This document shows, in pieces, positions 8,328 through 16,791 of a stretch of 30,134 nucleotides of DNA. A program made the translations under genes and the position numbers. The first letter of the stretch is position 1; each line of letters starts with the position of its first letter. The stretch is from JAHFRG01 sp041495205 (lineage in GTDB: Bacteria; Pseudomonadota; Gammaproteobacteria; Burkholderiales; JAHFRG01): positions 1 to 30,134 of the forward strand of contig JBGQCF010000027.1 of NCBI GenBank assembly GCA_041495205.1. Reading direction: 5' to 3'. The notes under the pieces are model-generated. The model was not told the origin of the DNA. It saw nothing but the letters and a program-made list of their open reading frames with translations, and made no database searches.

Positions 8328-8410
8328 CGTTTGTTCCATGCAATCCATGCTGTTAGAAAAGCAGGGCTGTGGTATCCTAAACCTTGGGTAACACGAGGAA
8401 TATAGCAGGA

Positions 8411-10336
8411 ATGCCAAAGTTTTTGTTTACGCTTTGCATTGCGTTTTCGTTCGCCCTGCCTGTGCATGCGGACCAAGGCGAAAATTTCGTGGCGGCGCGC
8501 GAAGCCTATGTGGTCGGTAACATCGCCCGTTTAGATGAGTACGCCAAGCGCCTGCAAGGCTATGTTCTCGAGCCGTATGTGGCTTATTGGCAATTGCGTG
8601 CGCGGTTGGAGGATGCTACTCCCGAAACCGTACGCGCTTTCATGTGGCGATACGGCGACACCCTGCTCGCCGACCGTTTGCGGGCGGAATGGCTCAAGGT
8701 GCTTGCCAAGAAGCAGGAGTGGAGCCTATTCAGCGCGGAGTTTCCTCTGCTCCTCGGTGAAAGCGTCGAGCTGACCTGTTATGCCTTGCAGGGACGGCTG
8801 CATAACAACGACGACACCGCCCTGCTGGAAGCGCGGACGCTGTGGTTTTCGGCGCAAACGCAGCCGGACAGTTGCGCGTTCCTGTTCGAAGCGATGTTCA
8901 CGCACAAGGTGCTCGGCCTGGAAGACGTATGGCAACGGCTGCGCCTTGCATTGGAAGCGGGCGACACCGGCGCAGCCAAGCGCATCATCCAGTACCTGCC
9001 GGCAAAAGACGCGCCCAACCCGCGGCTCATTAAAAGCATCGCCGACAGGCCCGAGCGTTATTTAGCCAAACCCAGTTACAACCTGGAAACCCGCTTGGGG
9101 CGCGAACTCAGGATGTTTGCCTTGTACCGGCTGGCGCGCACCGAGCCTCAGCAGGCGGTTGCCTACTTGAAAAAGTTGAGCAACCTGTTCAATGAGCAGG
9201 AACGTAGTTATGCGTGGGCCCAGGTAGCTTACTGCGCTGCGCTAAAGCACGATCCCGATTCGCTCTCCTGGTATGGCGAGGTTCCGGTCGGCCTGCTTAA
9301 CGAGCAGCAGCTGGCATGGAAGGCGCGCGCCGCCCTTCGCGCGCAGAACTGGGAGGCCCTGCTCGCCGGAATTGAGGCCATGTCCCCGCTGGAACGTCGC
9401 GAAGCCAACTGGCGTTACTGGAAGGCGCGGGCGCTCCAAGCACTGGGAAAAAATATTGAGGCCGATGGGATTTTTCAGTCATTGAGCAGCGAGCATCATT
9501 ACTACGGGCAGCTGGCGGGCGAGGAGCTCGGAAATGTGTACCGCGCGCCCGTCATTGCCTACAGGCCCAGCGATGCGGAATTGTCAGCAATGCAGCAACT
9601 GCCAGGCATACAACGCGCGCTCGCCTTGTACCGGTTGGATTTGCGTTATGAAGGAAACCTGGAATGGCAATGGACCATCCGCAACTTCGACGACAGGCAA
9701 CTGCTTGCCGCAGCCGAAGTGGCAAGGCGCAATGAGCTTTATGAACGCGCTATTTTTACTGCCAACAGAACGGTGCAGCTGCACGATTTTAGCATGCGCT
9801 ATCTTGCCCCCTACCGCGAACTGATGCAGGAATACGTGAACCAATCGAATCTCGACGAAGCCTGGCTGTATGGCATCATCCGCCAGGAAAGCCGGTTTAC
9901 CGTTATGGCGCATTCCAACGCCGGCGCGAGCGGGCTGATGCAACTCATGCCCGCGACCGCCCAATGGATGGCAAGACGCATCGGCCACAAAGGTTACCGC
10001 CATTCGCGGGTGAATGATCTGGACACCAACCTTAATCTCGGCACGCATTACCTGAAACACATGCTGGATATTTCCGGCGGCCTGCTGGCGCTTGCTTCAG
10101 CGGCATATAACGCAGGACCGACACGCGCCCGCCAGTGGAGCATGGATGCGCCGATGGAAGGCGCGATTTATGTGGAAAGCATTCCTCTCAATGAAACGCG
10201 CGATTACGTGAAAAAGGTGTTGAGCAACACGCTGTATTACGCCGGCGCCTTTGCCAAAGAAACGCCTTCGCTGAAAACCCTGCTCGGCACCATTCCGGCG
10301 CGCTCGCAAAACCAGGCGCTGCGGGACAAAAGGTAA
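8411..10336 (+). CDS. slt: Soluble lytic murein transglycosylase
   Basis: Periplasmic enzyme that cleaves the glycan strands of peptidoglycan, leaving 1,6-anhydro-MurNAc ends. The 641 residues match E. coli Slt70 (645). A signal peptide ends at about residue 20 (VHA-DQ). A long alpha-helical superhelical region follows, and the C-terminal catalytic domain has the goose-type lysozyme motifs: catalytic Glu493 in IIRQESRF, then GASGLMQLMPATA, LNLGTHYL and ASAAYNAGP. The open frame reaches back to TTG at 8384, but ATG at 8411 is directly followed by the signal sequence; GAGGA lies upstream. The next gene starts 40 bp downstream on the same strand. Confidence 0.94.
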   Translation: MPKFLFTLCIAFSFALPVHADQGENFVAAREAYVVGNIARLDEYAKRLQGYVLEPYVAYWQLRARLEDATPETVRAFMWRYGDTLLADRLRAEWLKVLAKKQEWSLFSAEFPLLLGESVELTCYALQGRLHNNDDTALLEARTLWFSAQTQPDSCAFLFEAMFTHKVLGLEDVWQRLRLALEAGDTGAAKRIIQYLPAKDAPNPRLIKSIADRPERYLAKPSYNLETRLGRELRMFALYRLARTEPQQAVAYLKKLSNLFNEQERSYAWAQVAYCAALKHDPDSLSWYGEVPVGLLNEQQLAWKARAALRAQNWEALLAGIEAMSPLERREANWRYWKARALQALGKNIEADGIFQSLSSEHHYYGQLAGEELGNVYRAPVIAYRPSDAELSAMQQLPGIQRALALYRLDLRYEGNLEWQWTIRNFDDRQLLAAAEVARRNELYERAIFTANRTVQLHDFSMRYLAPYRELMQEYVNQSNLDEAWLYGIIRQESRFTVMAHSNAGASGLMQLMPATAQWMARRIGHKGYRHSRVNDLDTNLNLGTHYLKHMLDISGGLLALASAAYNAGPTRARQWSMDAPMEGAIYVESIPLNETRDYVKKVLSNTLYYAGAFAKETPSLKTLLGTIPARSQNQALRDKR

Positions 10337-10376
10337 TCGGCGGCAGCGGTTTTTTGATTTTGCTCGCACGACACCC

Positions 10377-11324
10377 ATGCAGATCAATAACGTTTGTGTC
10401 ATCGGTGGCAGCGGATTTGTAGGCAGGCATATCGTGCACCTGCTTGCCGCGCAGGGACGCCGCGTGCGCGTGCCGACGCGCAACCGCGAGCGTGCCAAAG
10501 AGCTCATCGTCCTGCCTACGGTGGATGTGGTGCAAGCCGATGTCCACGATGACGAGAAGCTCAGGCAAATACTCAAGGGCATGGACGCGGCAATCAACCT
10601 GGTGGGCATTTTGCACGAAGAGCGCAGCGGAGATTTCAGGCGGGCACATGTCGAGCTGCCGCTGCGAATCGCCAGGATGTGCGCAAGCCTGGGGGTGAAG
10701 CGCATGGTGCACATGAGCGCGCTCAATGCCGACGCCAACGGCCCCAGCAGCTATCTTCGCTCCAAGGGCGAAGCGGAAGCCGCGCTCAGGCAAACGGCGC
10801 AAGAGCTTGCGCTGAGCATTTTTCGCCCTTCGGTGATTTTCGGCCGCGAGGACAAATTTCTAAACCTGTTTGCCAAACTTTTGAAATATTTTCCGGTGCT
10901 GTTTCTCGCCAGCCCGCGGGCGCGGTTTCAGCCGGTATTCGTGGAAGACGTGGCGCACGCTTTCGTGTTGAGCCTCGATAAGCTGGAGACCTTCGGCAAG
11001 AGCTATGACCTGTGCGGGCCGAAAGTGTATACGCTGCGCAATTTGGTGGAATATGCCGCGCAACTCACCGGGCGCAGACGCAGCATCATCGGCCTGAACG
11101 ACTCGCTATCGTACTTGCAGGCATGGGCGATGGAATTTCTGCCGGTAAAGCTGATGACCCGCGATAACTACTATTCGATGAAAGTGGATAGCGTATGCGG
11201 GTGCGATTTCCCGGAGATTTTCGGCTTCAAACCGACGGCGCTGGAAGCGGTGGTGCCGTTGTATCTCACCGGAAGCACGCCGCGCGGACGCTACCGCGGG
11301 TTCCGTTACAAGGCGCGGCGCTAA
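10377..11324 (+). CDS. NAD(P)-binding atypical SDR protein, NDUFA9-like
   Basis: A 315-residue protein with an N-terminal Rossmann fold (VCVIGGSGFVGRHIV, the GGxGFVG nucleotide-binding loop) and the extended/atypical SDR organisation of the complex I NDUFA9 family, here with SALNADANGPSSYLRSKGEAE (split S and YxxxK-like elements), IFRPSVIFG and a QPVFVEDVA segment. In mitochondria the homologue is an accessory subunit of complex I holding NADPH; in bacteria such proteins are often annotated as complex I NDUFA9 family without tested function. The gene lies between slt and cca on the same strand, with 24 bp to cca, a common betaproteobacterial arrangement. No membrane segment is obvious. Confidence 0.85.
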   Translation: MQINNVCVIGGSGFVGRHIVHLLAAQGRRVRVPTRNRERAKELIVLPTVDVVQADVHDDEKLRQILKGMDAAINLVGILHEERSGDFRRAHVELPLRIARMCASLGVKRMVHMSALNADANGPSSYLRSKGEAEAALRQTAQELALSIFRPSVIFGREDKFLNLFAKLLKYFPVLFLASPRARFQPVFVEDVAHAFVLSLDKLETFGKSYDLCGPKVYTLRNLVEYAAQLTGRRRSIIGLNDSLSYLQAWAMEFLPVKLMTRDNYYSMKVDSVCGCDFPEIFGFKPTALEAVVPLYLTGSTPRGRYRGFRYKARR

Positions 11325-11348
11325 GGCCGGCTTGACTCATATAGGCCA

Positions 11349-12566
11349 ATGAAAATTTATGCGGTCGGCGGCGCAGTGCGCGATGAGCTTTTGGGTCTCA
11401 AAGTGACCGATCGCGATTATGTGGTGGTGGGGGCCACACCGCAGGAAATGTTGCGCTTGGGCTTCAAGCCGGTGGGCAAGGATTTTCCGGTGTTCCTCCA
11501 TCCCAAAAGCCACGAGGAATACGCGCTGGCGCGCACCGAGCGCAAGACTGCCCGCGGCTACAAAGGCTTCAAAATCCATGCCGCCCCCGATGTCACGCTG
11601 GAAGATGACTTGGCGCGGCGCGATCTCACCATCAATGCCATCGCCAGGGACGAGCGGGGCAGAATCATTGACCCTTACGGCGGCGTGAAGGACCTTGAAG
11701 CCGGCATTCTGCGCCATATCAGCCCGGCTTTTGCCGAAGACCCGGTGCGCGTTTTGCGCGTGGCGCGGTTTGCTGCGCGTTTCGGTTTTAACGTCGCCAA
11801 AGAAACGCTGGGGCTGATGCGCGAAATGACGCAAAACGGCGAAGTGGACGCGCTGGTCGCGGAGCGGGTATGGCAGGAGCTGGCGAAAGGGTTGATGGAA
11901 GCAAAACCCTCGCGCATGTTCGAAGTGTTGCGCCAAAGCGGCGCGCTCAATAAAATCCTGCCCGAAGTGGACCGCTTGTTCGGCGTGCCGCAGCCCCGGG
12001 AGCAGCATCCGGAAATTGACACTGGGGCGCACATCATGCTGGTGGTTGACTATGCCGCATCAAAGAATTTTTCACTGCCGGTGCGTTTTGCCGCGCTCAC
12101 CCACGATCTCGGCAAGGGAGTGACGCCGCCCAGACAATGGCCGCGTCATCCCGGACACGAGGCCAAGAGCGTAGAGCTGGTCAAAGTGCTGTGCAAGCGC
12201 ATCAGGGTTCCCGCTGCCTGCCGCGATCTGGCGCTGCTCGCCGCCAAATACCATGGCGAAGCGCACCGCGCACTGGAACTCAAGCCTGCCACCCTTATCA
12301 GCCTGCTTCAGGCGCTTGACGCATTCCGCAAGCCGCAGCGCTTTGCTGAATTTCTTGAAGCCTGCGGCTGCGATTTCCATGGCCGTCCGGGTTTTGCAAA
12401 CAAACCTTTCCCGCAGGCAAAATACCTGCAAGGCGCCCTGCGTGCCGCGCAAAGCGTAAATGCGGGCGCGATAGCCAGGAGTGTTCGCAAACCCGCCCAA
12501 ATTGCAGCCAAAGTGCGCGCGGCGCGGATTGCGGCGGTCAAGAGCCGGCTCAAGCACGCCGTGTAA
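11349..12566 (+). CDS. cca: Multifunctional CCA-adding tRNA nucleotidyltransferase with HD domain
   Basis: Adds or repairs the 3'-terminal CCA of tRNAs. The class II nucleotidyltransferase head is clear: GGAVRD at residues 7-12, the metal-binding pair Asp21/Asp23 in TDRDYVV, the ARTERK strand, RRDLTINA and the EDPVRVLRVARFAARF nucleotide-recognition region. The C-terminal half carries an HD phosphohydrolase domain (DTGAHIMLVVDYAA, then HDLGKG with His252-Asp253), as in E. coli Cca, which also has phosphatase activities. 405 residues against 412 in E. coli. The C-terminus ends in a basic, Ala-rich helix. It probably shares transcription with the SDR gene 24 bp upstream. Confidence 0.95.
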   Translation: MKIYAVGGAVRDELLGLKVTDRDYVVVGATPQEMLRLGFKPVGKDFPVFLHPKSHEEYALARTERKTARGYKGFKIHAAPDVTLEDDLARRDLTINAIARDERGRIIDPYGGVKDLEAGILRHISPAFAEDPVRVLRVARFAARFGFNVAKETLGLMREMTQNGEVDALVAERVWQELAKGLMEAKPSRMFEVLRQSGALNKILPEVDRLFGVPQPREQHPEIDTGAHIMLVVDYAASKNFSLPVRFAALTHDLGKGVTPPRQWPRHPGHEAKSVELVKVLCKRIRVPAACRDLALLAAKYHGEAHRALELKPATLISLLQALDAFRKPQRFAEFLEACGCDFHGRPGFANKPFPQAKYLQGALRAAQSVNAGAIARSVRKPAQIAAKVRAARIAAVKSRLKHAV

Positions 12567-12623
12567 ACCGCTACCGGCCTCGAAACGTTTATACCATTTG
12601 AAATTTCATTAAAGGAGAACACC

Positions 12624-13100
12624 ATGTTCAAACCCGCTTTGTTTATTTCGCTCCTACTGGTTCCCGCATTTGCGCTGGCCGGGCCCGCGGAAAAGTCCGG
12701 AGACATAAAGTACCGCATGGAGGAGCACTTCAAGAAAGCCGACAAGGACAACGATGGCACGCTCACCAACGAGGAAGCCAAAGCCATGCCTCATGTCGCC
12801 AAACATTTCAAGGAAATCGATACCGACAAGGACGGCACCGTTTCCATGGATGAAATCCGCGCTTTCATGAAATCCCATAAAGGTGATGCACACGAGCGCG
12901 GCAAGGAGCGCTTCAACAAGGCCGACAAAGACCACGACGGCACGCTCACTAAAGAAGAAGCCAAGGCCATGCCGCATGTCTACAAGAACTTCGATGCGAT
13001 AGACACCGACAAGGACGGCACGGTTTCGCTTGAGGAAATCCACAACTTCATGAAAGCCAAGCGCGAGGAATACAAGGCCAACAAACCCAAGGCCAATTAA
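12624..13100 (+). CDS. Exported protein with four EF-hands
   Basis: 158 residues with a signal peptide (about 1-19, cleavage near ALA-GP), so periplasmic or secreted. Four canonical 12-residue EF-hand loops are visible: DKDNDGTLTNEE (40-51), DTDKDGTVSMDE (66-77), DKDHDGTLTKEE (101-112) and DTDKDGTVSLEE (127-138). All have Asp at positions 1, 3 and 5, Gly6 and Glu12, so all should bind calcium. The second pair repeats the first with a period of exactly 61 residues (183 bp), a clear internal duplication. AAGGAG sits at good distance from the ATG, and a strong terminator follows the stop codon. Calcium buffering or sensing in the envelope is likely, but the partner is unknown. Confidence 0.9.
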   Translation: MFKPALFISLLLVPAFALAGPAEKSGDIKYRMEEHFKKADKDNDGTLTNEEAKAMPHVAKHFKEIDTDKDGTVSMDEIRAFMKSHKGDAHERGKERFNKADKDHDGTLTKEEAKAMPHVYKNFDAIDTDKDGTVSLEEIHNFMKAKREEYKANKPKAN

Positions 13101-13115
13101 TCGGACGAGAACGGC

Positions 13116-13151
13116 AACGCCAGTGGCTTGAAGCCACTGGCGTTTATCTTT
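13116..13151 (+). terminator. Rho-independent terminator after the EF-hand gene
   Basis: A perfect 12-bp stem, AACGCCAGTGGC pairing with GCCACTGGCGTT, with a 5-nt loop, followed by a T-rich run (TATCTTTT). It lies 15 bp after the EF-hand stop codon and closes the slt-SDR-cca-EF-hand run. Confidence 0.88.
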
Positions 13152-13222
13152 TGTTAAACGGGATTTTCGCCAGGCTTAAACGGCCAGAAGATGCTCACTA
13201 AAAAATTGCCCAGGGATCGAGC

Positions 13223-13846
13223 ATGATAGATCTCTACACTTGGTCCACCCCCAACGGCCGCAAGATTTCCATCATGCTGGAAGAAACCGGGCTCCCCTAC
13301 CGCGTGCATCCCATTGATCTTACCAAGGGTGAACAGTTCAAGCCGGAATACATCGCAATCTCCCCGTATAGCAAGATTCCCGCGATAGTTGATGAGGAAG
13401 GACCGGATGGCGCGTCATTCAAGATGTTCGAATCCGGCGCGATTCTGATCTACTTAGCGGAAAAAAGCGGCAGATTTATGCCTGATACTGCGCTGTTGCG
13501 TTATGAAGTGTTACAGTGGCTGCTGTTCCAGATGGGCAATATAGGCCCGTTTTTCGGTCAGGCGCACCACTTTCTGCGTTTCGCGCCCGAACCGGTGCCT
13601 TACGCCATCGAGCGCTATACCAAAGAAACCGCCCGCCTCTACGGCGTGCTGCAACATCGCCTTGCTGAACACGCTTATCTTGCGGGCGAATATTCCATTG
13701 CCGACATTGCGACCTTTCCGTGGGTGGCGCGCTTTGAGTGGCACAAAATCCGGCTGGAGGATTATCCGAACGTCAAACGCTGGTTCGATATCATCGCGGC
13801 GCGTCCCGCAGTACAGCGCGGCATGGCCGTGCCAAAAAGCCTCTAA
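13223..13846 (+). CDS. Glutathione S-transferase, YghU/YfcG-like
   Basis: A 207-residue cytosolic GST. The N-terminal thioredoxin-like half has STPNGRK at residues 8-14 (the Ser/Thr-Pro-Asn glutathione-contact motif of the Nu/YfcG type), SPYSKIPAIVD with the cis-Pro, and FESGAILIYLAEK. The helical C-terminal half holds MGNIGPFFGQAHHFLRFAPE, which is characteristic of the YfcG/YghU group, whose members have disulfide reductase and peroxidase activities with glutathione. A ribosome binding sequence AGGGA precedes the ATG. It overlaps the end of the convergent cytochrome c gene by 4 bp. The natural substrate cannot be read from the sequence. Confidence 0.92.
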   Translation: MIDLYTWSTPNGRKISIMLEETGLPYRVHPIDLTKGEQFKPEYIAISPYSKIPAIVDEEGPDGASFKMFESGAILIYLAEKSGRFMPDTALLRYEVLQWLLFQMGNIGPFFGQAHHFLRFAPEPVPYAIERYTKETARLYGVLQHRLAEHAYLAGEYSIADIATFPWVARFEWHKIRLEDYPNVKRWFDIIAARPAVQRGMAVPKSL

Positions 13847-14511
13847 TTTGACCGGCTGTGGCTCTCCAGGAATTCGAGGATGTCCTGCACCTTGAGTTCA
13901 TGCGGATTTCTGATTCTGCCTTTGATGACACCCACCCATGTTATGTTCTTCTGCATGCGTTCCACCACCAGCCGCCATTCTTTTGCGGTATGCCGTTTGG
14001 GATCGGGCAGTTCATGGCATTGCATGCACGCTTCACTGTAGGTCCGGCCCGCGACCGTGGTTTTGAGTTCCGGGTATTGGCCCGGATCTATCGCTTTCTG
14101 CCCGTGTTTGCCTAAGTAAGCGAGCAAGGCATCGAGTTCCTGCCGCGAGGGCGCTTGCACGCCTTCCATCAGTTCTTTCATCAAGATGCCCATGTTGCCC
14201 TCGCCTTGCGTGCGCCGGTTCATGCGCTCCACCACCACCTGCCATCTCTCAGGCGTGTGCATATACGGGCTGGGGAGGTAATGGCACTGCACGCAATAAC
14301 GGGTCAGCGCCCGTGCGCCCGCGGAATCCGGCTCGGGCAATTCCCTGGGATCTGGGCCGGGTGGCAGGATGTGGCTTAGCATCAAGCCGTGCGGGCCTTG
14401 CTCCCATTTCTCGACGGTGGTGCTGGTGTCTTTCGCCTGCTCAATGGCCGGCGCTTGGCTTGAGGCCAGCAGCAGTGTGGCGAAGTATAAATAACAGCGA
14501 TGCAAGGGCAT
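13843..14511 (-). CDS. Exported diheme c-type cytochrome
   Basis: 222 residues with an N-terminal hydrophobic signal (LYFATLLLASSQAPA) and two covalent haem motifs: CVQCH at 73-77 and CMQCH at 162-166. Each is followed about 10-20 residues later by a similar W(Q/R)(V/L)VVERM segment (PERWQVVVERM and AKEWRLVVERM), so the protein looks like an internal duplication of a single-haem module, with the shared Met a candidate sixth ligand. It should act in the periplasm in electron transfer. The start has no clear ribosome binding site. It is divergent from a mercuric-reductase-like flavoprotein (about 100 bp between starts) and convergent with the GST. No partner oxidoreductase complex is adjacent, so the donor and acceptor are unknown. 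Confidence 0.88.
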   Translation of the reverse strand: MPLHRCYLYFATLLLASSQAPAIEQAKDTSTTVEKWEQGPHGLMLSHILPPGPDPRELPEPDSAGARALTRYCVQCHYLPSPYMHTPERWQVVVERMNRRTQGEGNMGILMKELMEGVQAPSRQELDALLAYLGKHGQKAIDPGQYPELKTTVAGRTYSEACMQCHELPDPKRHTAKEWRLVVERMQKNITWVGVIKGRIRNPHELKVQDILEFLESHSRSN

Positions 14512-14613
14512 GGTTGAATGCCAAGTTCATGTTACGGTGGGTGCCGAATCCGTGTGATTATATTGTGCTAATCTGCAATTGTGCCAGACTCAACACGGCG
14601 CAAAAGAACCAAT

Positions 14614-16008
14614 ATGCCTGCACACTACGACGCAATCATCATCGGCACCGGCCAGTCGGGGAAACCGTTGGCCGTTGCGCTCGCCAAATCCGGATGGAAA
14701 ACCGCAGTGATCGAACGCGAGCATGTAGGCGGCACCTGCGTCAATGTCGGCTGCACACCGACCAAGACCATGGTGGCAAGCGCGCGCATTGCTTATCTGG
14801 CGCGCCGCGCCGCGAATTATGGCGTCAACGCCGGAGACGTGAGCGTGGATATGGCCAAAGTTCACGCGCGCAAAAAAGCCATAGTGGAAAGCTTCCGCAA
14901 AGGCGGACAGGACCGGCTGGAGAAGACGCCCAATCTCGAGCTCATTTTCGGCGTGGCGCGATTCAAGGATAACCGCACGGTGGAGGTGCGGTTGAACGGC
15001 GGCGGAACGAGGGAAATGATCGCAGACAGAATCGTCATCAACACCGGTGGCGCTCCCGCGCTGCCGCCGATGCCCGGATTGAGCGAAGCCCGGCCCCTGA
15101 ATTCTTCCACCATCATGGAGCTGCAGGCGCTGCCCGGGCATCTGCTGGTGCTGGGCGGAAGCTACATCGGCCTTGAGTTCGCGCAGATGTTCCGCCGCTT
15201 CGGCAGCCGCGTCACCATCATTCATCGTGATGACCGGCTGATCAACCGCGAAGACCCGGATGTATCCGAGGAAGTGCAGAAGATTCTGCGCCAGGACGGC
15301 ATTGAGATTTTGCTGAATGCGCAAGTCGTGCAGATTTCCCGGCAGCAGAACGGACGGACCGAGGTCAACATCAGGACGCCGGCGGGAGAGCAGACGGTGG
15401 CGGGCTCGCACCTGCTCGCAGCGCTGGGGCGCGTGCCCAGCACAGCGGAATTGAATCTTGCGGCGCCGGGGATTGAGACCGACAAGCTGGGCTTTATCAA
15501 GGTCAACAACAAACTGGAAACCAACGTTCCGGGCATCTATGCCATCGGCGATGTCAAGGGCGGCCCCGCGTTCACGCACATTTCCTATGACGATTTCCGC
15601 ATTCTGCGAGCAAACTGGTTGGAAGGCCGAAATGCCACTGTGGATGGGCGCCTCGTGCCCAACACCATGTTTATTGATCCGCAGCTCGCCAGCGTGGGTT
15701 TGACCGAAACCGAGGCGCGGGCACAGAAACGCAACTTCCGCGTCGCGAAGCTGCCGATGACGCATGTAGCACGGGCGATTGAAATGGGAGAAACGCGCGG
15801 TTTCATGAAAGCCATCGTGGACGCGGACAGCGGGCAGATATTGGGTTGCACCATATTGGGTGTCGAAGGCGGGGAGATCATGGCAGTGCTGCAAATGGCG
15901 ATGATGGGCGGTGTGCACTACGCAAAAATCAAGGAAGGAATTTTCGCCCACCCCACTCTCGCTGAATCCCTCAACAATCTATTCATGGCGATGGATGCGG
16001 ATGACTGA
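14614..16008 (+). CDS. FAD-dependent pyridine nucleotide-disulfide oxidoreductase, mercuric-reductase-like
   Basis: 464 residues of the dihydrolipoamide dehydrogenase/glutathione reductase family. Seen: FAD-binding GTGQSG (residues 11-16), the redox-active disulfide GGTCVNVGC (Cys42/Cys47), the NAD(P)-binding GGSYIGLEFAQ, the second FAD motif YAIGDV and the C-terminal dimer-interface HPTLAE with the His-Glu pair. Such proteins are often annotated as mercuric reductase, but this one lacks the N-terminal heavy-metal domain and the C-terminal vicinal cysteines needed to take Hg(II); it ends NNLFMAMDADD. A different disulfide or small-molecule substrate is more likely. The open frame reaches GTG at 14581, but ATG at 14614 starts directly before the first beta strand. 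It is divergent from the cytochrome c gene. Confidence 0.9.
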   Translation: MPAHYDAIIIGTGQSGKPLAVALAKSGWKTAVIEREHVGGTCVNVGCTPTKTMVASARIAYLARRAANYGVNAGDVSVDMAKVHARKKAIVESFRKGGQDRLEKTPNLELIFGVARFKDNRTVEVRLNGGGTREMIADRIVINTGGAPALPPMPGLSEARPLNSSTIMELQALPGHLLVLGGSYIGLEFAQMFRRFGSRVTIIHRDDRLINREDPDVSEEVQKILRQDGIEILLNAQVVQISRQQNGRTEVNIRTPAGEQTVAGSHLLAALGRVPSTAELNLAAPGIETDKLGFIKVNNKLETNVPGIYAIGDVKGGPAFTHISYDDFRILRANWLEGRNATVDGRLVPNTMFIDPQLASVGLTETEARAQKRNFRVAKLPMTHVARAIEMGETRGFMKAIVDADSGQILGCTILGVEGGEIMAVLQMAMMGGVHYAKIKEGIFAHPTLAESLNNLFMAMDADD

Positions 16009-16080
16009 CAGGTCAAAATCGCCGCCGCGTTTAACATCTCCAGCAGCCGCGGCGTTCAAGCACCACGCAATACCCGCTAC

Positions 16081-16746
16081 ATGAATCAAAAAATCGTTTT
16101 ATCCTGGAGCGGCGGCAAAGACAGCATGCTCATGCTGTACAGGCTGCTCGAGCAGGGCGAGCACGAAATCCTGGCGCTGATTACTACGGTGCTCGCGGGC
16201 GAAAGTAAAATCGTCATGCACGAAGTGCCGCAGGCCCTGCTCGAAGCCCAGGCCTGCGCTTTAGGCTTTCCGCTCTATACTCTCGAGGTGCCGCGCGACG
16301 CCGCCAATGCCGTTTACGAGGAAAAATTCGGCGGCATGCTGCAGCGGCTCAAGCGTCGGAACGTGGACAGCATTGCCTTTGGCGATATTTTTCTCGAGGA
16401 TATACGTGCGTACCGGGAGAGTTTTTTAGATAGAATCGGCGTGCAACCCCTGTTTCCCCTTTGGAACATCGACAGCCAGGCGCTTGCTAGAGAATTCATG
16501 GAACTGGGATTCAAGGGCGTTACCGTCTGCGTGGACAGCCGGGCGCTTGATGCCTCGTTTGCCGGCCGCGAGATGGACTCCGAGTTTTTCAAGGCGCTTC
16601 CCGCAGGTGTGGACCCTTGCGGCGAGAATGGCGAATTTCACAGCTTCGTTTACGACAGCCCGCTGTTGAAGGACCGGTTGCGCTTCACCAAGGGCAAGGT
16701 GATGCAGCGCGGGATGTTTTATTATTGCGGCTTGACCGCGCAGTGA
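16081..16746 (+). CDS. Dph6-like PP-loop ATPase (diphthine-ammonia ligase family)
   Basis: 221 residues with the N-terminal PP-loop SWSGGKDSML (residues 8-17) and the C-terminal family motif GENGEFHSFVYDSP. In archaea and eukaryotes Dph6 makes the last amidation of diphthamide on elongation factor 2. Bacteria lack diphthamide, so the bacterial members must adenylate some other substrate, which has not been defined as far as I know. LITTVLAGESKIVMHEVP, where substrate and nucleotide meet, and FGDIFLEDIR are also family features. It sits 72 bp after the flavoprotein, with no clear ribosome binding site, and is convergent with the MidA gene. Confidence 0.85.
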   Translation: MNQKIVLSWSGGKDSMLMLYRLLEQGEHEILALITTVLAGESKIVMHEVPQALLEAQACALGFPLYTLEVPRDAANAVYEEKFGGMLQRLKRRNVDSIAFGDIFLEDIRAYRESFLDRIGVQPLFPLWNIDSQALAREFMELGFKGVTVCVDSRALDASFAGREMDSEFFKALPAGVDPCGENGEFHSFVYDSPLLKDRLRFTKGKVMQRGMFYYCGLTAQ

Positions 16747-16791
16747 AACGGCGAGCAAACCGAATAATCGCAGTGTGGATTGGTTAATATT

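Noticed and set aside
14590..15951. 453-residue minus-strand open frame opposite the flavoprotein gene
   Set aside because: Long only because of GC-rich codon bias in the opposite gene; the His/Arg-rich translation has no domain.
14614..16008. True mercuric reductase (merA)
   Set aside because: No heavy-metal-associated N-terminal domain, no C-terminal vicinal cysteines and no other mer genes nearby.
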